Assembly: GCF_021729845.1 (NCBI RefSeq)
Contig: NZ_CP063397.1
Location: 3,548,001 to 3,612,000 of the forward strand
From: Rhizobium sp. SL42
Lineage (GTDB): Bacteria > Pseudomonadota > Alphaproteobacteria > Rhizobiales > Rhizobiaceae
Reading direction: 5' to 3'
DNA length: 64,000 nucleotides
In this document: positions 1 to 9,608 of the stretch, one piece after another
Layout: each line of letters starts with the position of its first letter
Position numbering within the stretch: the first letter of the stretch is position 1
Made by a program: the position numbers and the translations under genes
Notes under the pieces: model-generated
Told to the model about the DNA's origin: nothing
The model's input: the letters and a program-made list of their open reading frames with translations, nothing else
The model's database searches: none

Positions 1-2011
1 GCCGGAGCGCATTCAGCGCCCGCAGGCCGAACAGCGATATGCCGAATTCGGCACCGGCATCCATCAGCAGATCGAAGATATAGCGCTGATATTCCGGCCG
101 CATCCAGATTTCATAGCCGAGGTCACCGGTATAGCTGACCCGTCCGACGATGGCCGGTGCCATGCCGAGATCCATTTCACGAATGTCCATGAAGGCAAAG
201 GCTTCGTCCGAGATGTCCAGATGCGTCAGCTTGGCCAGCACGTCGCGTGCCTTCGGCCCCGCGATCGACAGGCCGAGCAGGCCGAGATTGAGCGGATTGA
301 GCTCGACCGAGCCATCGTCTGGCAGATGTTGCTCGAACCAGCGCATGTGATAGTCCTCGGCAATCCCGGAACCGATCACCAGGAATTCCTCGTCATCGAG
401 ATTGGCAACGGTGAAATCGCCGATCAGCTTGCCGGCCTCGTTGAGCATCGGCGCCAGCGTCATGCGACCGACCTGCGGGATCCTGGAGGCCAGCATATGG
501 TCGAGCCATTCGCGCGCGCCGTCCCCACTAACGGTGTACTTGGCAAAGCCCGAGGTCTCCATCAGGCCGACGCTGTCGCGCACCGCCCTCGCCTCGCGCC
601 CAACCGCCTCGAAATCGGTCGAGCGGCGCCATGAAAACTTGTCCTCGACACCTTCCGGCGCAAACCACAGCGGCGTTTCCAGTCCGTAGGAGGCGCCGAA
701 CACGGCACCGGCCGCCTTCAGCTTGTCGTAGATCGGCGAGGTCAGCAGCGGGCGCGCGCCCGGCAGTTCCTCGTTCGGATAGCGGATCGAGAAACGGCGG
801 GAATAGTTCTCGCGCACCTTGGCATTGGTATAGCCGAGTGTCGCATAGTCGCCGTAGCGGCAGACATCCATAGCGAAGACGTCAAAGCCCGGATCGCCCT
901 CGATGATCCAGTTGGCCAGCGCCAGGCCAACACCGCCGCCTTGGCTGAAGCCCGCCATGACCGCGCAGGCCGACCAGAAATTCGTCATGCCCCGCACGGG
1001 ACCGACGAGTGGATTGCCATCCGGCGAGAAGGTGAAGGGACCGTTGATGATCTTCTTGATCCCGGCACTGTTGAAGGCCGGGAAATGGCGGAAGCCGATC
1101 TCCAGTTCTGATGTGATGCGCTCAAGGTCTTCGGCCAGCAGTTCGTGGCCGAAATCCCACGGCGTCTCGATCGGCGACCATGGGCGGCAATCCTTTTCAT
1201 AGGTGCCCATCAGCATGCCGTTGCGCTCCTGGCGGATATAGATCTCGCCGTCGAAGTCGACGCAGTGCATCAGTTCCTTGCCAGTCGTCTTGTTGAAGTC
1301 GATGACCTCGGGCATGTCCTCGGTGATCAGATACATGTGCTCCATTGCGAGCACCGGCAGCTCCAGCCCGACCATGCGGCCGACTTCGCGCGCCCAGAGA
1401 CCGGCGGCATTGACGACATGCTCTGCCCGGATTTCGCCCTTGTCGGTGATCACCCGCCAGGTGCCGTCTTCCAGCTGCACCAGATCCTCGACCTTGGTGT
1501 GCAGATAGATCTCGGCACCATTCTTCTTCGCCGACTTGGCATAGGCATGCGTGGTGCCATAGGGGTCAAGATGGCCTTCATGCGGATCAAAGACGGCGCC
1601 GACAAACTGCTTGGGATCAAGCAGCGGCATCATTTCATGGGCTTCCTCGGCCGAAATCAATGTCGCCTCGCCACCCGCGTACTTGCCCTTGGCGAGCAGC
1701 GACTTCATCCAGTCGAACCGCTCCTTGGTGGCCGCCAACATCAGGCCCGACGTCATGTGCAGGCCGATGTCCTGGCCGGAATAGTGCTCGATCTCCTTGT
1801 AGAGCTCCACCGTATATTTCTGCAGCTTGGCGACGTTGGGATCGCCGTTGATGGTGTGAATGCCGCCGGCCGCATGCCAGGTCGAACCGGAGGTCAGCTC
1901 CGAGCGCTCCAGAAGCACGACATCGGTCCAGCCGAACTTGGTCAGGTGGTAGAGGACAGAACACCCGACGACACCCCCGCCGATAACGACGACCCGTGCA
2001 TGGCTTTTCAT
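1..2011 (-). CDS. Dimethylglycine/sarcosine dehydrogenase-like flavoprotein, C-terminus cut by window edge
   Basis: The start is an ATG at 2011-2009 and the frame stays open for 670 codons to base 2. The N-terminus carries a Rossmann FAD motif (VVVIGGGVVG, residues about 7-16) and a WHAAGG segment near residue 46. In the DMGDH/sarcosine dehydrogenase family the histidine there is the covalent flavin attachment site. The DAO-type FAD domain is followed by the start of a GcvT-like folate-binding domain. Such enzymes remove an N-methyl group from dimethylglycine or sarcosine and pass it to tetrahydrofolate. Family members are usually about 810-850 residues, so roughly 150 residues lie outside the window. 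It lies 240 bp downstream of soxG on the same strand, which supports a role in betaine or methylated-glycine breakdown. Family is sure; the exact substrate is not. Confidence 0.9.
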   Translation of the reverse strand, partial: MKSHARVVVIGGGVVGCSVLYHLTKFGWTDVVLLERSELTSGSTWHAAGGIHTINGDPNVAKLQKYTVELYKEIEHYSGQDIGLHMTSGLMLAATKERFDWMKSLLAKGKYAGGEATLISAEEAHEMMPLLDPKQFVGAVFDPHEGHLDPYGTTHAYAKSAKKNGAEIYLHTKVEDLVQLEDGTWRVITDKGEIRAEHVVNAAGLWAREVGRMVGLELPVLAMEHMYLITEDMPEVIDFNKTTGKELMHCVDFDGEIYIRQERNGMLMGTYEKDCRPWSPIETPWDFGHELLAEDLERITSELEIGFRHFPAFNSAGIKKIINGPFTFSPDGNPLVGPVRGMTNFWSACAVMAGFSQGGGVGLALANWIIEGDPGFDVFAMDVCRYGDYATLGYTNAKVRENYSRRFSIRYPNEELPGARPLLTSPIYDKLKAAGAVFGASYGLETPLWFAPEGVEDKFSWRRSTDFEAVGREARAVRDSVGLMETSGFAKYTVSGDGAREWLDHMLASRIPQVGRMTLAPMLNEAGKLIGDFTVANLDDEEFLVIGSGIAEDYHMRWFEQHLPDDGSVELNPLNLGLLGLSIAGPKARDVLAKLTHLDISDEAFAFMDIREMDLGMAPAIVGRVSYTGDLGYEIWMRPEYQRYIFDLLMDAGAEFGISLFGLRALNALR

Positions 2012-2121
2012 CGAAAAATCTCCGGTTTCAGACGCGCGGGCGAATGGCCCGTCTTGCGCGCTGGATATGGCAACAGAGCCTCAGCCTAATAAGAAACCGG
2101 AACGGCAAAAAGTCCGTTCTG

Positions 2122-2141
2122 CGAAGCGATATGTCGCTTCG
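2122..2141 (-). terminator. Hairpin between soxG and the downstream dehydrogenase gene
   Basis: This is a perfect 8-bp inverted repeat (CGAAGCGA / TCGCTTCG) with a 4-base loop. On the minus strand a TTTTT run follows about 10 bases later. It sits in the 240-bp gap after soxG and may end or attenuate the sox transcript. The T run is displaced, so the terminator call is weak. Nothing else was recognised in 2012-2251. Confidence 0.35.
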
Positions 2142-2251
2142 GTCACAATTTTTGGCCCATCCGCGCCACAACCATCCAACACCAAAAGGCCCCCGAATGA
2201 CCGATCACGCAGTCGTTCGAGGCCTTCAATCCGGGACGATGAAACAAATGC

Positions 2252-2812
2252 TCAGAGGCTCGTGTCGAAACCCGACGTCAGGGCGAATTCGCGGCCCATT
2301 TCCACAACTTCGTCAAAGACAAAGCCGGCAAAAGATCGCATGACCACGATCTCGAACGTATCGTCTCCAGTTCTGGCAAGATTGGCCGCGACATGGCAGA
2401 ACTGCACATTGGCCGACTGACCCACCTCGAAGACATCGGCATGCAAATCCAACGCCACGCATTTCGCCAGGATGGAGCGAACCCGCGGACCTGTGATCCG
2501 CAACACCACGCGGCCATCGCTCTGTTCGACAAACGACACCCGGGCTGAGCCAAGATCGCTCAGCTGCCGGGCAAGAGCATCGCCGCTCACCTGTTCGCTG
2601 ACCAGCAGCCATTCGTTCGGCCCGGCAAACCGCACCGAGACATCTTCTAAATTGCTCAGCGCTTCGTCGATATCGGCTTGATGGCCCTCATGCACCAGCA
2701 CGGACAAAACCGTCGGCGCCCTGACTATCGACAGATGGTGCGGATTGGGGTTCGCCTCGAAACCGGCGATATGATCCTCGAGCACGTGCCGGCTGGCATA
2801 GGACATGGGCAT
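2252..2812 (-). CDS. soxG: Sarcosine oxidase gamma subunit
   Basis: The product is 186 residues, the usual size for SoxG, the small subunit of heterotetrameric sarcosine oxidase (alpha-beta-gamma-delta). It resembles GcvT-like folds, with the segment GRVVLRITGPRVRSILAK typical of the family. The start at 2812 follows GGAGC with 7-base spacing; a second ATG lies two codons further in. It begins 11 bp after soxA and is the last gene of soxBDAG. The complex oxidises sarcosine to glycine in the cytoplasm, giving 5,10-methylene-tetrahydrofolate and H2O2. The subunit order beta-delta-alpha-gamma is the standard one. Confidence 0.95.
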   Translation of the reverse strand: MPMSYASRHVLEDHIAGFEANPNPHHLSIVRAPTVLSVLVHEGHQADIDEALSNLEDVSVRFAGPNEWLLVSEQVSGDALARQLSDLGSARVSFVEQSDGRVVLRITGPRVRSILAKCVALDLHADVFEVGQSANVQFCHVAANLARTGDDTFEIVVMRSFAGFVFDEVVEMGREFALTSGFDTSL

Positions 2813-2823
2813 GGCGCTGCTCC

Positions 2824-5781
2824 TTACAGGTGAAGTTTCTTGTTGTCGGGATCGTAGAAGACCGGATTACACACCTCTGCCATCGTTTCGCTGCCACGCA
2901 AGGCATCCCAGACCACGACCTTCTCGCCGATGCGTTCACGGCCGGATTTGAGCAGCGCGAGGCCAATGTAGGAGTTCAGCGACGGCGAATAGCAGACCGA
3001 GGTCACATAGCCCTGGTCATGCGGCATCGATGGTCTCGCACCTTCCTTCAGCAGATGTGCACCCGCCTTGATTTCCTTGTCGCGCTCGAGCGGTTTCAGG
3101 CCCACCAATTGCGGACGATCGGCAGCCGTCAGGCCAAAGCGGCTCGACAGCCGCTTGCCGATGAAATCCGGCTTCTGGGTCGAGAACATCCGGCCCATCC
3201 CCAGGTCGTCCGGCGTTGTGGCGCCGTTGATCTCGCTATGGGTAATGTGGCCCTTTTCGATCCGCAGCACGTTGAGCGCCTCGACGCCGTAGGCGCAGAT
3301 ACCATGCGGTTTGCCGGCCGCCATGATCGCATCCGCGACCGCCTCACCGCAATTGGCGGGCACGGCCAGTTCGAAGGCGAGTTCACCGGAGAAGGAAATC
3401 CGGAACAGCCGCGCCTTGAGGCCGCCCTTGAGCAGCACTTCGCGCGCCGACAGGAAGGGGAAGGCCTCGTTGGAAATGTCGTGATCGACGATTTGCTCGA
3501 GGATGATGCGCGCCTTCGGGCCGGCAATCGCCATCTGTGCCCATTCGTCCGAGGTGGAGACGAACCGCACGTCGAGATCCGGCCACAGCGCCTGGGCGCA
3601 GAATTCCATATGCGTCATCACCTCGCCGGCATAGGCGGTGGTGGTCGTCACGAAGAAATGCTCGTCCGACAGCCGGCTCGTCGTGCCGTCGTCGTAGATC
3701 ATGCCGTCCTCGCGCAGCATCAGGCCGTAACGTGCCTTGCCGACCGGCAGCTTGAGGAAGGCGTTGGAATAGAGCCGATTGAGAAATTCCGCCGCATCCT
3801 TGCCAAACACCTCGATCTTGCCGAGTGTCGAGACATCGCAAAGGCCGGCATTGGCGCGAATGTTCAGCACCTCGCGGTCGACCGCCTCGCGCCAGGTCTT
3901 TTCACCGTCACGCGGGAACCAGGATGAGCGATACCACAGGCCGGATTCGACGAAGACGGCGCCCTGCCGCTTCGCCCAGCCATGCAACGGCGAGGTACGC
4001 ACCGGCCGCGAATGCTCGGCACGGCTCGTGCCGGCCATCGCGCCGAAGGAAACCGGCGTGTAGAACGGCCGGAAGTTCGTCGTACCGATCTCGGCCGGCG
4101 AAACGCCGCGCATCCCGGCCATGATGCCGATCGTGTTGACATTGCCGAGCTTGCCCTGGTCGGTCGCCATGCCGCCGGTCGTATAGCGCTTCGTATGTTC
4201 GACATGGCCCATCGCCTCGCGCTGGGCAAGGCTCAGGTCCTTCACATGCACGTCGTTCTGGAAGTCGACGAAGGCCTTGCCCTTGGCGCCCGGCACATAC
4301 CACAGCGGCGCAAATTCCGCGTCGAATTCGCCCTCGACCTCCGGCACGTCGACCATGCCGACCAGCCGACCGAGATCGCCGATCGCGTCATGGGCCTTTT
4401 CCGCGCCGTCGCGCAGGCAGGCTTTGAGCGAAGAGACGCCCGCGGCAGCCCCTGCGAGACGAAGTCCACCGCCGACATCCGGTGCAAGAAATGCCTGATG
4501 CACGTCGGACCAGACCGGCTTTTCCCCACGCTGGCAGGCGATATGCACGATCGGGCTGAAGCCGCCGCTCATCGCCAGGGCATCGCAGGATATCTCTTCC
4601 TGATGACCGGAGCGCTCGACAATCAGGCCGGAAATGCGGTGGCGTCCCTTGGTATCAACCACGGCACCGCCGCGAATGACCCGGACACCGGCCGGCGCTT
4701 CGTCGGCAGATTGCGAGCGACCATCAACGATTGCCGCGATGCTGACGCCGGCGGCGACGAGATCCGCTGCGGTTCGATAGCCGGCACCGCCATTGGTGAA
4801 GATTGCCACCTCTCGGCCCGCCGCCACCCCGTAACGGTGAAGATAGGTGCGAACTGCACCGGAGGTCATCACCCCTGGTCTGTCATTGCCGCCAAACACC
4901 AACGGACGTTCCTCGGCACCGGATGCCAGGATCGCGCGCTTGGCCACGATACGCCAGACCCGCTCGACCGGCAGGTCTGACGACGGCAGCGCCACATGTT
5001 TCTGCACCTTTTCAACGGCACCGAAGACATTGTCGTCATACCAGCCGAACACGGTTGTGCGCGCCATCAGCGTCACATTTGACAGGCCCTTGAGCTCATC
5101 GACGACACTTTGCGCGAAGTCGGCAGCCGCCATGCCTCCGACCGAAACACGCTCGCTGAGCAGCGAACCGCCGAAGCGGAAGCTTTCGTCGGCCAGGATG
5201 ACGCGCATGCCGGCTCGTGCCGCAGCCCTTGCTGCCATCAGCCCTGTCGGGCCTGCACCGATCACCAGCAGGTCGCAATGCGCCCAGGCTTTTTCGTAGC
5301 GATCGGGATCGACTTCGAACGGTGTCTTGCCGAGACCTGCCGCACGACGGATGATCGGTTCATAGACCTTTTCCCAGAACGGCTTCGGCCACATGAACGT
5401 CTTGTAGTAGAAGCCGGCACTGAGGAACGGCGAAAGCAGGCTGTTGACCGCGCCGACATCGTATTTCAGCGACGGCCAGCAATTCTGGCTCTTCGCTTCC
5501 ATGCCCTGATAGAGTTCGGCAACAGTCGCCCGCGTATTCGGCTCGGCGCGACCGCCGGCGCCGATTGTCACCAAGGCGTTCGGTTCAGACGATCCGGCCG
5601 TCACAATGCCGCGCGGGCGGTGATACTTGAACGATCGGCCGACCAGCATTTGATCGTTGGCAATCAGGGCCGAGGCGAGGGTATCGCCCTCGAAACCCTT
5701 CAACGTCTGGCCATCGAAGGTGAAGGACAGGCTGCGGCCACGATTGACCAGGCCGCCGGAAGACAGACGCGAACCGGTCAT
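2824..5781 (-). CDS. soxA: Sarcosine oxidase alpha subunit
   Basis: The 985-residue length matches the roughly 1000-residue SoxA. An N-terminal 2Fe-2S-like (Fer2_4) fold covers about residues 15-100 and includes the family segment GRSFKYHRPRGI. The pyridine-nucleotide disulfide oxidoreductase-like domain with a dinucleotide motif (VIGAGPTGLMAARAA) starts near residue 170. The C-terminal part from about residue 600 is a GcvT-like folate-binding domain. The start ATG overlaps the soxD stop (ATGA at 5778-5781), indicating translational coupling. SoxA binds NAD+ and folate in the heterotetramer and receives the methyl group as formaldehyde equivalent. Family assignment is firm. Confidence 0.96.
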   Translation of the reverse strand: MTGSRLSSGGLVNRGRSLSFTFDGQTLKGFEGDTLASALIANDQMLVGRSFKYHRPRGIVTAGSSEPNALVTIGAGGRAEPNTRATVAELYQGMEAKSQNCWPSLKYDVGAVNSLLSPFLSAGFYYKTFMWPKPFWEKVYEPIIRRAAGLGKTPFEVDPDRYEKAWAHCDLLVIGAGPTGLMAARAAARAGMRVILADESFRFGGSLLSERVSVGGMAAADFAQSVVDELKGLSNVTLMARTTVFGWYDDNVFGAVEKVQKHVALPSSDLPVERVWRIVAKRAILASGAEERPLVFGGNDRPGVMTSGAVRTYLHRYGVAAGREVAIFTNGGAGYRTAADLVAAGVSIAAIVDGRSQSADEAPAGVRVIRGGAVVDTKGRHRISGLIVERSGHQEEISCDALAMSGGFSPIVHIACQRGEKPVWSDVHQAFLAPDVGGGLRLAGAAAGVSSLKACLRDGAEKAHDAIGDLGRLVGMVDVPEVEGEFDAEFAPLWYVPGAKGKAFVDFQNDVHVKDLSLAQREAMGHVEHTKRYTTGGMATDQGKLGNVNTIGIMAGMRGVSPAEIGTTNFRPFYTPVSFGAMAGTSRAEHSRPVRTSPLHGWAKRQGAVFVESGLWYRSSWFPRDGEKTWREAVDREVLNIRANAGLCDVSTLGKIEVFGKDAAEFLNRLYSNAFLKLPVGKARYGLMLREDGMIYDDGTTSRLSDEHFFVTTTTAYAGEVMTHMEFCAQALWPDLDVRFVSTSDEWAQMAIAGPKARIILEQIVDHDISNEAFPFLSAREVLLKGGLKARLFRISFSGELAFELAVPANCGEAVADAIMAAGKPHGICAYGVEALNVLRIEKGHITHSEINGATTPDDLGMGRMFSTQKPDFIGKRLSSRFGLTAADRPQLVGLKPLERDKEIKAGAHLLKEGARPSMPHDQGYVTSVCYSPSLNSYIGLALLKSGRERIGEKVVVWDALRGSETMAEVCNPVFYDPDNKKLHL

Positions 5782-6059
5782 CGGGCAGCTCCCCTGGCAT
5801 GGACGCTGGCATCCGTCACGCTATAGACCTCGTGGCTTGCAGCATTGTCACGCTCGACAACCAGCCAGCGACGACATCCGGCTGCGTGATGCCAGTGTTC
5901 GATAATCCGGCCTTTCGGATTGTCACGGACGAACACATAGGCATACCAACTATCGTCGGAGGCAGCGGCCACCGGCCGCACCGGGCTGGCATCGCCCCGG
6001 ATCGAGAACTCTTCTTTCGGACGGATGCCGCAATGCGGGCAAGTGATGAGGCTGGCCAT
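5778..6059 (-). CDS. soxD: Sarcosine oxidase delta subunit
   Basis: This 93-residue protein has the SoxD signature: an N-terminal CPHCG followed by R, EF and RP motifs, then a second metal-ligand-like segment HWHHAAGC. In known complexes the delta subunit binds zinc through conserved Cys/His residues. It sits 9 bp after soxB and overlaps soxA by four bases. The length is typical (about 90-100 residues). Confidence 0.95.
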   Translation of the reverse strand: MASLITCPHCGIRPKEEFSIRGDASPVRPVAAASDDSWYAYVFVRDNPKGRIIEHWHHAAGCRRWLVVERDNAASHEVYSVTDASVHARGAAR

Positions 6060-6068
6060 GATCGTATC

Positions 6069-7322
6069 TCAGTGCAAATTCGGTTGCGGGCCCTTGCCGC
6101 CTTCATCCACGGCGAAACCGCGCTTGAAGCGGTCGAGCCGGAGCAGACGGGCAACGGGATGGGCTTCGTTCTTGGCGATCAGGTGGGCGAAGCAGAAGCC
6201 CGAGGCCGGCGTCGCCTTGAAGCCGCCGTAACACCAGCCGCAGTTCAGGTAGAGATTGTCGATCGGCGTCTTGTCGATGATCGGAGAACCGTCCATCGAC
6301 ATGTCCATGACGCCGCCCCAGGCACGCAGGACCCTCACGCGCGAAAGCCCCGGAATAAGCGAAACGCCTTCCTCGATCGTATGCTCGACCGTCGCCAGGT
6401 TGCCGCGCTGGGCATAGGAGGAATAATAATCGATGTCGGCACCGAAGACCAAGCCGCCCTTGTCCGACTGCGAGATGTAGAAATGGCCGGCGCCATAGGT
6501 GATGACATTGTCGATCACCGGCTTGATGCCTTCCGAGACAAAGGCCTGCAGCACATGCGTTTCGATCGGCAGTTCCAGCCCGGCCATTTTGCCGGTCACC
6601 GATGTATGGCCGGCCGTCGCCAGCGCCAGCTTGTTGCAGCCGATGAAGCCGCGGCTCGTTTCGACGCCGACGACATTGCCCGCCTCGTCGCGACGGATGC
6701 CATTGACTTCGCAGTTCTGGATCAGGTCGACACCGCGACTGTCGGCAGCACGTCCATAACCCCAGGCAACAGCGTCATGACGGGCCGTGCCGCCGCGCCT
6801 TTGCAGGAGGCCGCCCAGGATTGGAAAGCGGCCGTGGTCAAAATTGAGATAGGGCATCATCTTGCGCACCTGCTCGCGATCAAGCAGTTCGGCGGCCACC
6901 CCGTGCATCATCATCGCATTGCCGCGCCGCGCATAGGCGTCGCGCTGGCCATCGCTGTGGAACAGATTGACGATACCGCGCTGGGAAATCATGGCATTGT
7001 AGTTGAGGTCCTGCTCCAGTCCCTCCCACAGCTTCATCGAGAATTCATAGAAAGGCTCGTTGCCTTCAAGCAGGTAGTTCGAGCGGATGATCGTGGTGTT
7101 GCGCCCGACATTGCCCGAGCCGAGATAGCTCTTTTCCAGGACCGCGACATTGGTGATGCCAAATTCCTTGGCGAGGTAATAAGCCGTCGCCAGCCCGTGA
7201 CCGCCGCCGCCGACGATGATCACGTCATAATGCGGTTTGGGATCGGGCTCACGCCACATCGGCGCCCAGTTGCGATTGCCCGACAGTGCCTGTCGAAAGA
7301 TTGAAAGGGCCGAATAACGCAT
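6069..7322 (-). CDS. soxB: Sarcosine oxidase beta subunit
   Basis: The chosen start (7322) gives 417 residues beginning MRYSALSIFRQALSGN, the standard SoxB N-terminus, preceded by AGAGGA. A longer reading from 7382 adds 20 unsupported residues. The FAD-binding motif DVIIVGGGGHGLATAYYLA lies near residues 32-50 within a DAO fold. SoxB carries the oxidase active site, non-covalent FAD and covalent FMN, and oxidises sarcosine. It is the first gene of soxBDAG. The 237-bp gap to the divergent phosphatase gene at 7560 must hold its promoter; no operator was recognised there. Confidence 0.96.
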   Translation of the reverse strand: MRYSALSIFRQALSGNRNWAPMWREPDPKPHYDVIIVGGGGHGLATAYYLAKEFGITNVAVLEKSYLGSGNVGRNTTIIRSNYLLEGNEPFYEFSMKLWEGLEQDLNYNAMISQRGIVNLFHSDGQRDAYARRGNAMMMHGVAAELLDREQVRKMMPYLNFDHGRFPILGGLLQRRGGTARHDAVAWGYGRAADSRGVDLIQNCEVNGIRRDEAGNVVGVETSRGFIGCNKLALATAGHTSVTGKMAGLELPIETHVLQAFVSEGIKPVIDNVITYGAGHFYISQSDKGGLVFGADIDYYSSYAQRGNLATVEHTIEEGVSLIPGLSRVRVLRAWGGVMDMSMDGSPIIDKTPIDNLYLNCGWCYGGFKATPASGFCFAHLIAKNEAHPVARLLRLDRFKRGFAVDEGGKGPQPNLH

Positions 7323-7559
7323 CAACCATCCTCTGAAAATATCGCCGCACATTCGCATAGGCGTCACAAAGAGCAAGCGCAATCAGGACGAAAATTGTTT
7401 TGTTTGAGACGTGCGGCGCTTTGTTCCACTGCGGTGCAGCATAGACACGCGCAACGATGCCGCAATGTCCGGGCAATCTCCTGCGCATATGGTGAAAGAT
7501 CACTTTACACAGGCCGTGCGAACGTGAAATCACGGATGGATCATGGAGGATGCGGACGA

Positions 7560-8366
7560 GTGGCCGACGACGCAGCGATCGCGCGAATTTTCGAGCAGGC
7601 AGCCCTTGGCGCCGGCCGGATCATTCTCGATATTTATCGGGCCGGCCCCGACATCCGCCTCAAGAGTGACAGCACACCGGTAACCCAGGCTGATGAAGCG
7701 GCCGAGAGCCTGATCCTGGCCGACCTGATCGCCCATCTGCCACATCTACCGGTCGTCGCTGAAGAAGCCGTGGCTGCGGGCGATGTGCCCGCAACCGAAG
7801 GCCAGCGCTTCCTGCTGGTCGATCCGCTTGACGGCACCCGCGAATTCATTGCCGGCCATGACGACTTTACCGTCAACATCGCCCTCATCGAAAACGGCAT
7901 ACCGACCATCGGCATGGTCTATGCACCGGCCCTGGGCATTGCCTATCTCGGGTTCGGGAACAAGGCGGAAAAGCTCCTGATCGATGAGCAGTTCCAGGTG
8001 ACGGCCCGGACCACGATCCGCGGACGCCCCACGCATCCCAAGGCCTGCGCGCTGGTCAGCCGCTCGCACAACAGCGAGGCGACCGAGGCCTATATCCGCG
8101 ACAACGGCATTCCCGAGCGCCGTACCGTCGGCTCGTCGCTGAAATTCTGTCTCCTGGCCGAGGGCGAGGCCGATCTCTACCCACGCTTCGGCCGGACGAT
8201 GGAATGGGACACGGCAGCGGGCGACGCCGTGCTAAGGGCAGCCGGCGGCATCACGATGACGACCGATCACCAGCCGCTCACCTATGGCAAGCGCAACCGA
8301 ATCCACGAGACAGATTTCGCCAATCCCGACTTCATTGCCTGGGCAAGCCCGCCGCAGCGGGGATGA
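7560..8366 (+). CDS. CysQ/inositol monophosphatase family phosphatase
   Basis: The product is 268 residues from a GTG start at 7560, which has GGAGGA nine bases upstream. An ATG at 7536 would add eight residues but has no clear ribosome site. Metal-binding motifs of the lithium-sensitive phosphatase fold are present: VVAEEA, then DPLDGTREF, then EWDTAAGDAVLRAAGG. The sequence is closest to CysQ, which converts 3'-phosphoadenosine 5'-phosphate to AMP during sulfate assimilation. Other family members act on inositol phosphates or histidinol phosphate, so the substrate is inferred. It is divergent from soxB and monocistronic by appearance. Confidence 0.85.
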   Translation: MADDAAIARIFEQAALGAGRIILDIYRAGPDIRLKSDSTPVTQADEAAESLILADLIAHLPHLPVVAEEAVAAGDVPATEGQRFLLVDPLDGTREFIAGHDDFTVNIALIENGIPTIGMVYAPALGIAYLGFGNKAEKLLIDEQFQVTARTTIRGRPTHPKACALVSRSHNSEATEAYIRDNGIPERRTVGSSLKFCLLAEGEADLYPRFGRTMEWDTAAGDAVLRAAGGITMTTDHQPLTYGKRNRIHETDFANPDFIAWASPPQRG

Positions 8367-8502
8367 TTTTTCCAAATAACCCCATGATTTCAACAAAATC
8401 AGGGTGATTTCATCCCCCTCGGCAAAATCGCGCGCACACTTCTCCTTTTCACCGCCGCTCCGTCATCACCCCGGATGCAGGCACAATAAAACGGAGACGC
8501 CG

Positions 8503-9528
8503 ATGTCCGACACCACCAGCAATCTCGACCTGCCCTTCATCCTTCCTGCCCAGGCGCAGAAACACGTTACGCATAACGAAGCCCTGCAACGGCTGGACGC
8601 ACTGGTGCAACTGGTCATCCAAAGCGAGGCATCGGAACCTCCGCCGGCCCCGTCAGAGGGTGATGTCCATTGGTTGCTCGCCCCGGCCGGTGGCGTCTGG
8701 AGCGGCCGCGAGGGTCACCTGGCGCTCTATCAGGACGCCGCATGGCTGTTCATCGCCCCTCGCCTCGGCTGGCGCGGCTATATCGCCAGCGAACAGCGCC
8801 CGGCAGTCTTCGATGGCGCGGAATGGATCGCCCTTCCGCTGCCGTCGACGGCAAATTTCGACCGCCTCGGCATCGCCGCCACCCCGGACGGCTCCAATCG
8901 ACTGGCGATCTCCTCACCCGCGAGCCTATTCAATCACGCCGGCGCCAGCCACCGGCTGACCGTCAACAAGCAATCTGAAGACGATACTGCAAGCCTGCTC
9001 TTCCAGTCCAACTGGCAGGGCCGCGCCGAAATGGGTCTGGCGGGCGAAGATCGCTTCTCGATCAAGGTGAACAGCGATGTGACCGGCTGGCGCCAGGCAA
9101 TTGGAATTTCCCCGGAAGGTTATGTGCGCCTCGATCAGCGACCGCTGGCGCGCGCGGCCCTGGCGGCTGCAACACTGACGCCAGCGAGCGGCACGGCGAC
9201 CGGTTTCGACCTGCTGCATCTGTCGGGAGGCGGCGTCACGCTCGGCCTGCCCCTCGCATCCGGCTTCGGCAAGCCGCTACTGGTTCCGGCTACGGGGTTC
9301 TACCTGCTGGCGCTGACGGTCACGGCCAACAGCAGCGGCAGCCACTCGGTCGCACTGCGGCGCAATGGAGGTGAGGATCTCGCCCACCACACCGGTGGTG
9401 CCGGAACCTCGACGGTTGTCACGCTCGCATGGCTGGACAGCGGTGATGCGATCACCCTTCTTCACAACAGCACGACAGAATACGTATTCGGCTACGGCAG
9501 GACCGAGCTCAATCTGATGCTGCTATAA
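8503..9528 (+). CDS. DUF2793 domain protein (phage-tail-associated family)
   Basis: The 341-residue product starts at ATG 8503 after an ACGGAGA ribosome site. The N-terminus (LPFILPAQAQKHVTHNEAL, then W-G-R and GWRGYIASEQRPAVFDG) matches my recollection of DUF2793 proteins. These are found in alphaproteobacteria and often lie near prophage or tail genes. The C-terminal half resembles a beta-rich domain with repeated VTLAWLDSGDAITLLH-type strands. No other phage gene is nearby, so it may be a domesticated remnant or a stand-alone surface protein. Function unknown. Confidence 0.7.
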   Translation: MSDTTSNLDLPFILPAQAQKHVTHNEALQRLDALVQLVIQSEASEPPPAPSEGDVHWLLAPAGGVWSGREGHLALYQDAAWLFIAPRLGWRGYIASEQRPAVFDGAEWIALPLPSTANFDRLGIAATPDGSNRLAISSPASLFNHAGASHRLTVNKQSEDDTASLLFQSNWQGRAEMGLAGEDRFSIKVNSDVTGWRQAIGISPEGYVRLDQRPLARAALAAATLTPASGTATGFDLLHLSGGGVTLGLPLASGFGKPLLVPATGFYLLALTVTANSSGSHSVALRRNGGEDLAHHTGGAGTSTVVTLAWLDSGDAITLLHNSTTEYVFGYGRTELNLMLL

Positions 9529-9550
9529 GGACAAGGGATGCGCACGCATA

Positions 9551-9579
9551 AAAAAGACGCCGCGTGCCTGCGGCGTCTT
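9551..9579 (-). terminator. Rho-independent terminator of the LuxR-type gene
   Basis: A 10-bp stem (9554-9563 with 9570-9579) and 6-base loop is followed on the minus strand by TTTTT. It lies 30 bp past the stop of the minus-strand regulator gene. It is also just downstream of the plus-strand DUF2793 gene and may act on both. Confidence 0.8.
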
Positions 9580-9608
9580 GAGTAAAAATCGTACGACGTG
9601 GGGCGCCT

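Noticed and set aside
5799..7304. A 501-codon plus-strand frame over soxB and soxD
   Set aside because: It has no domain and lies antisense to two clear sarcosine oxidase subunits.
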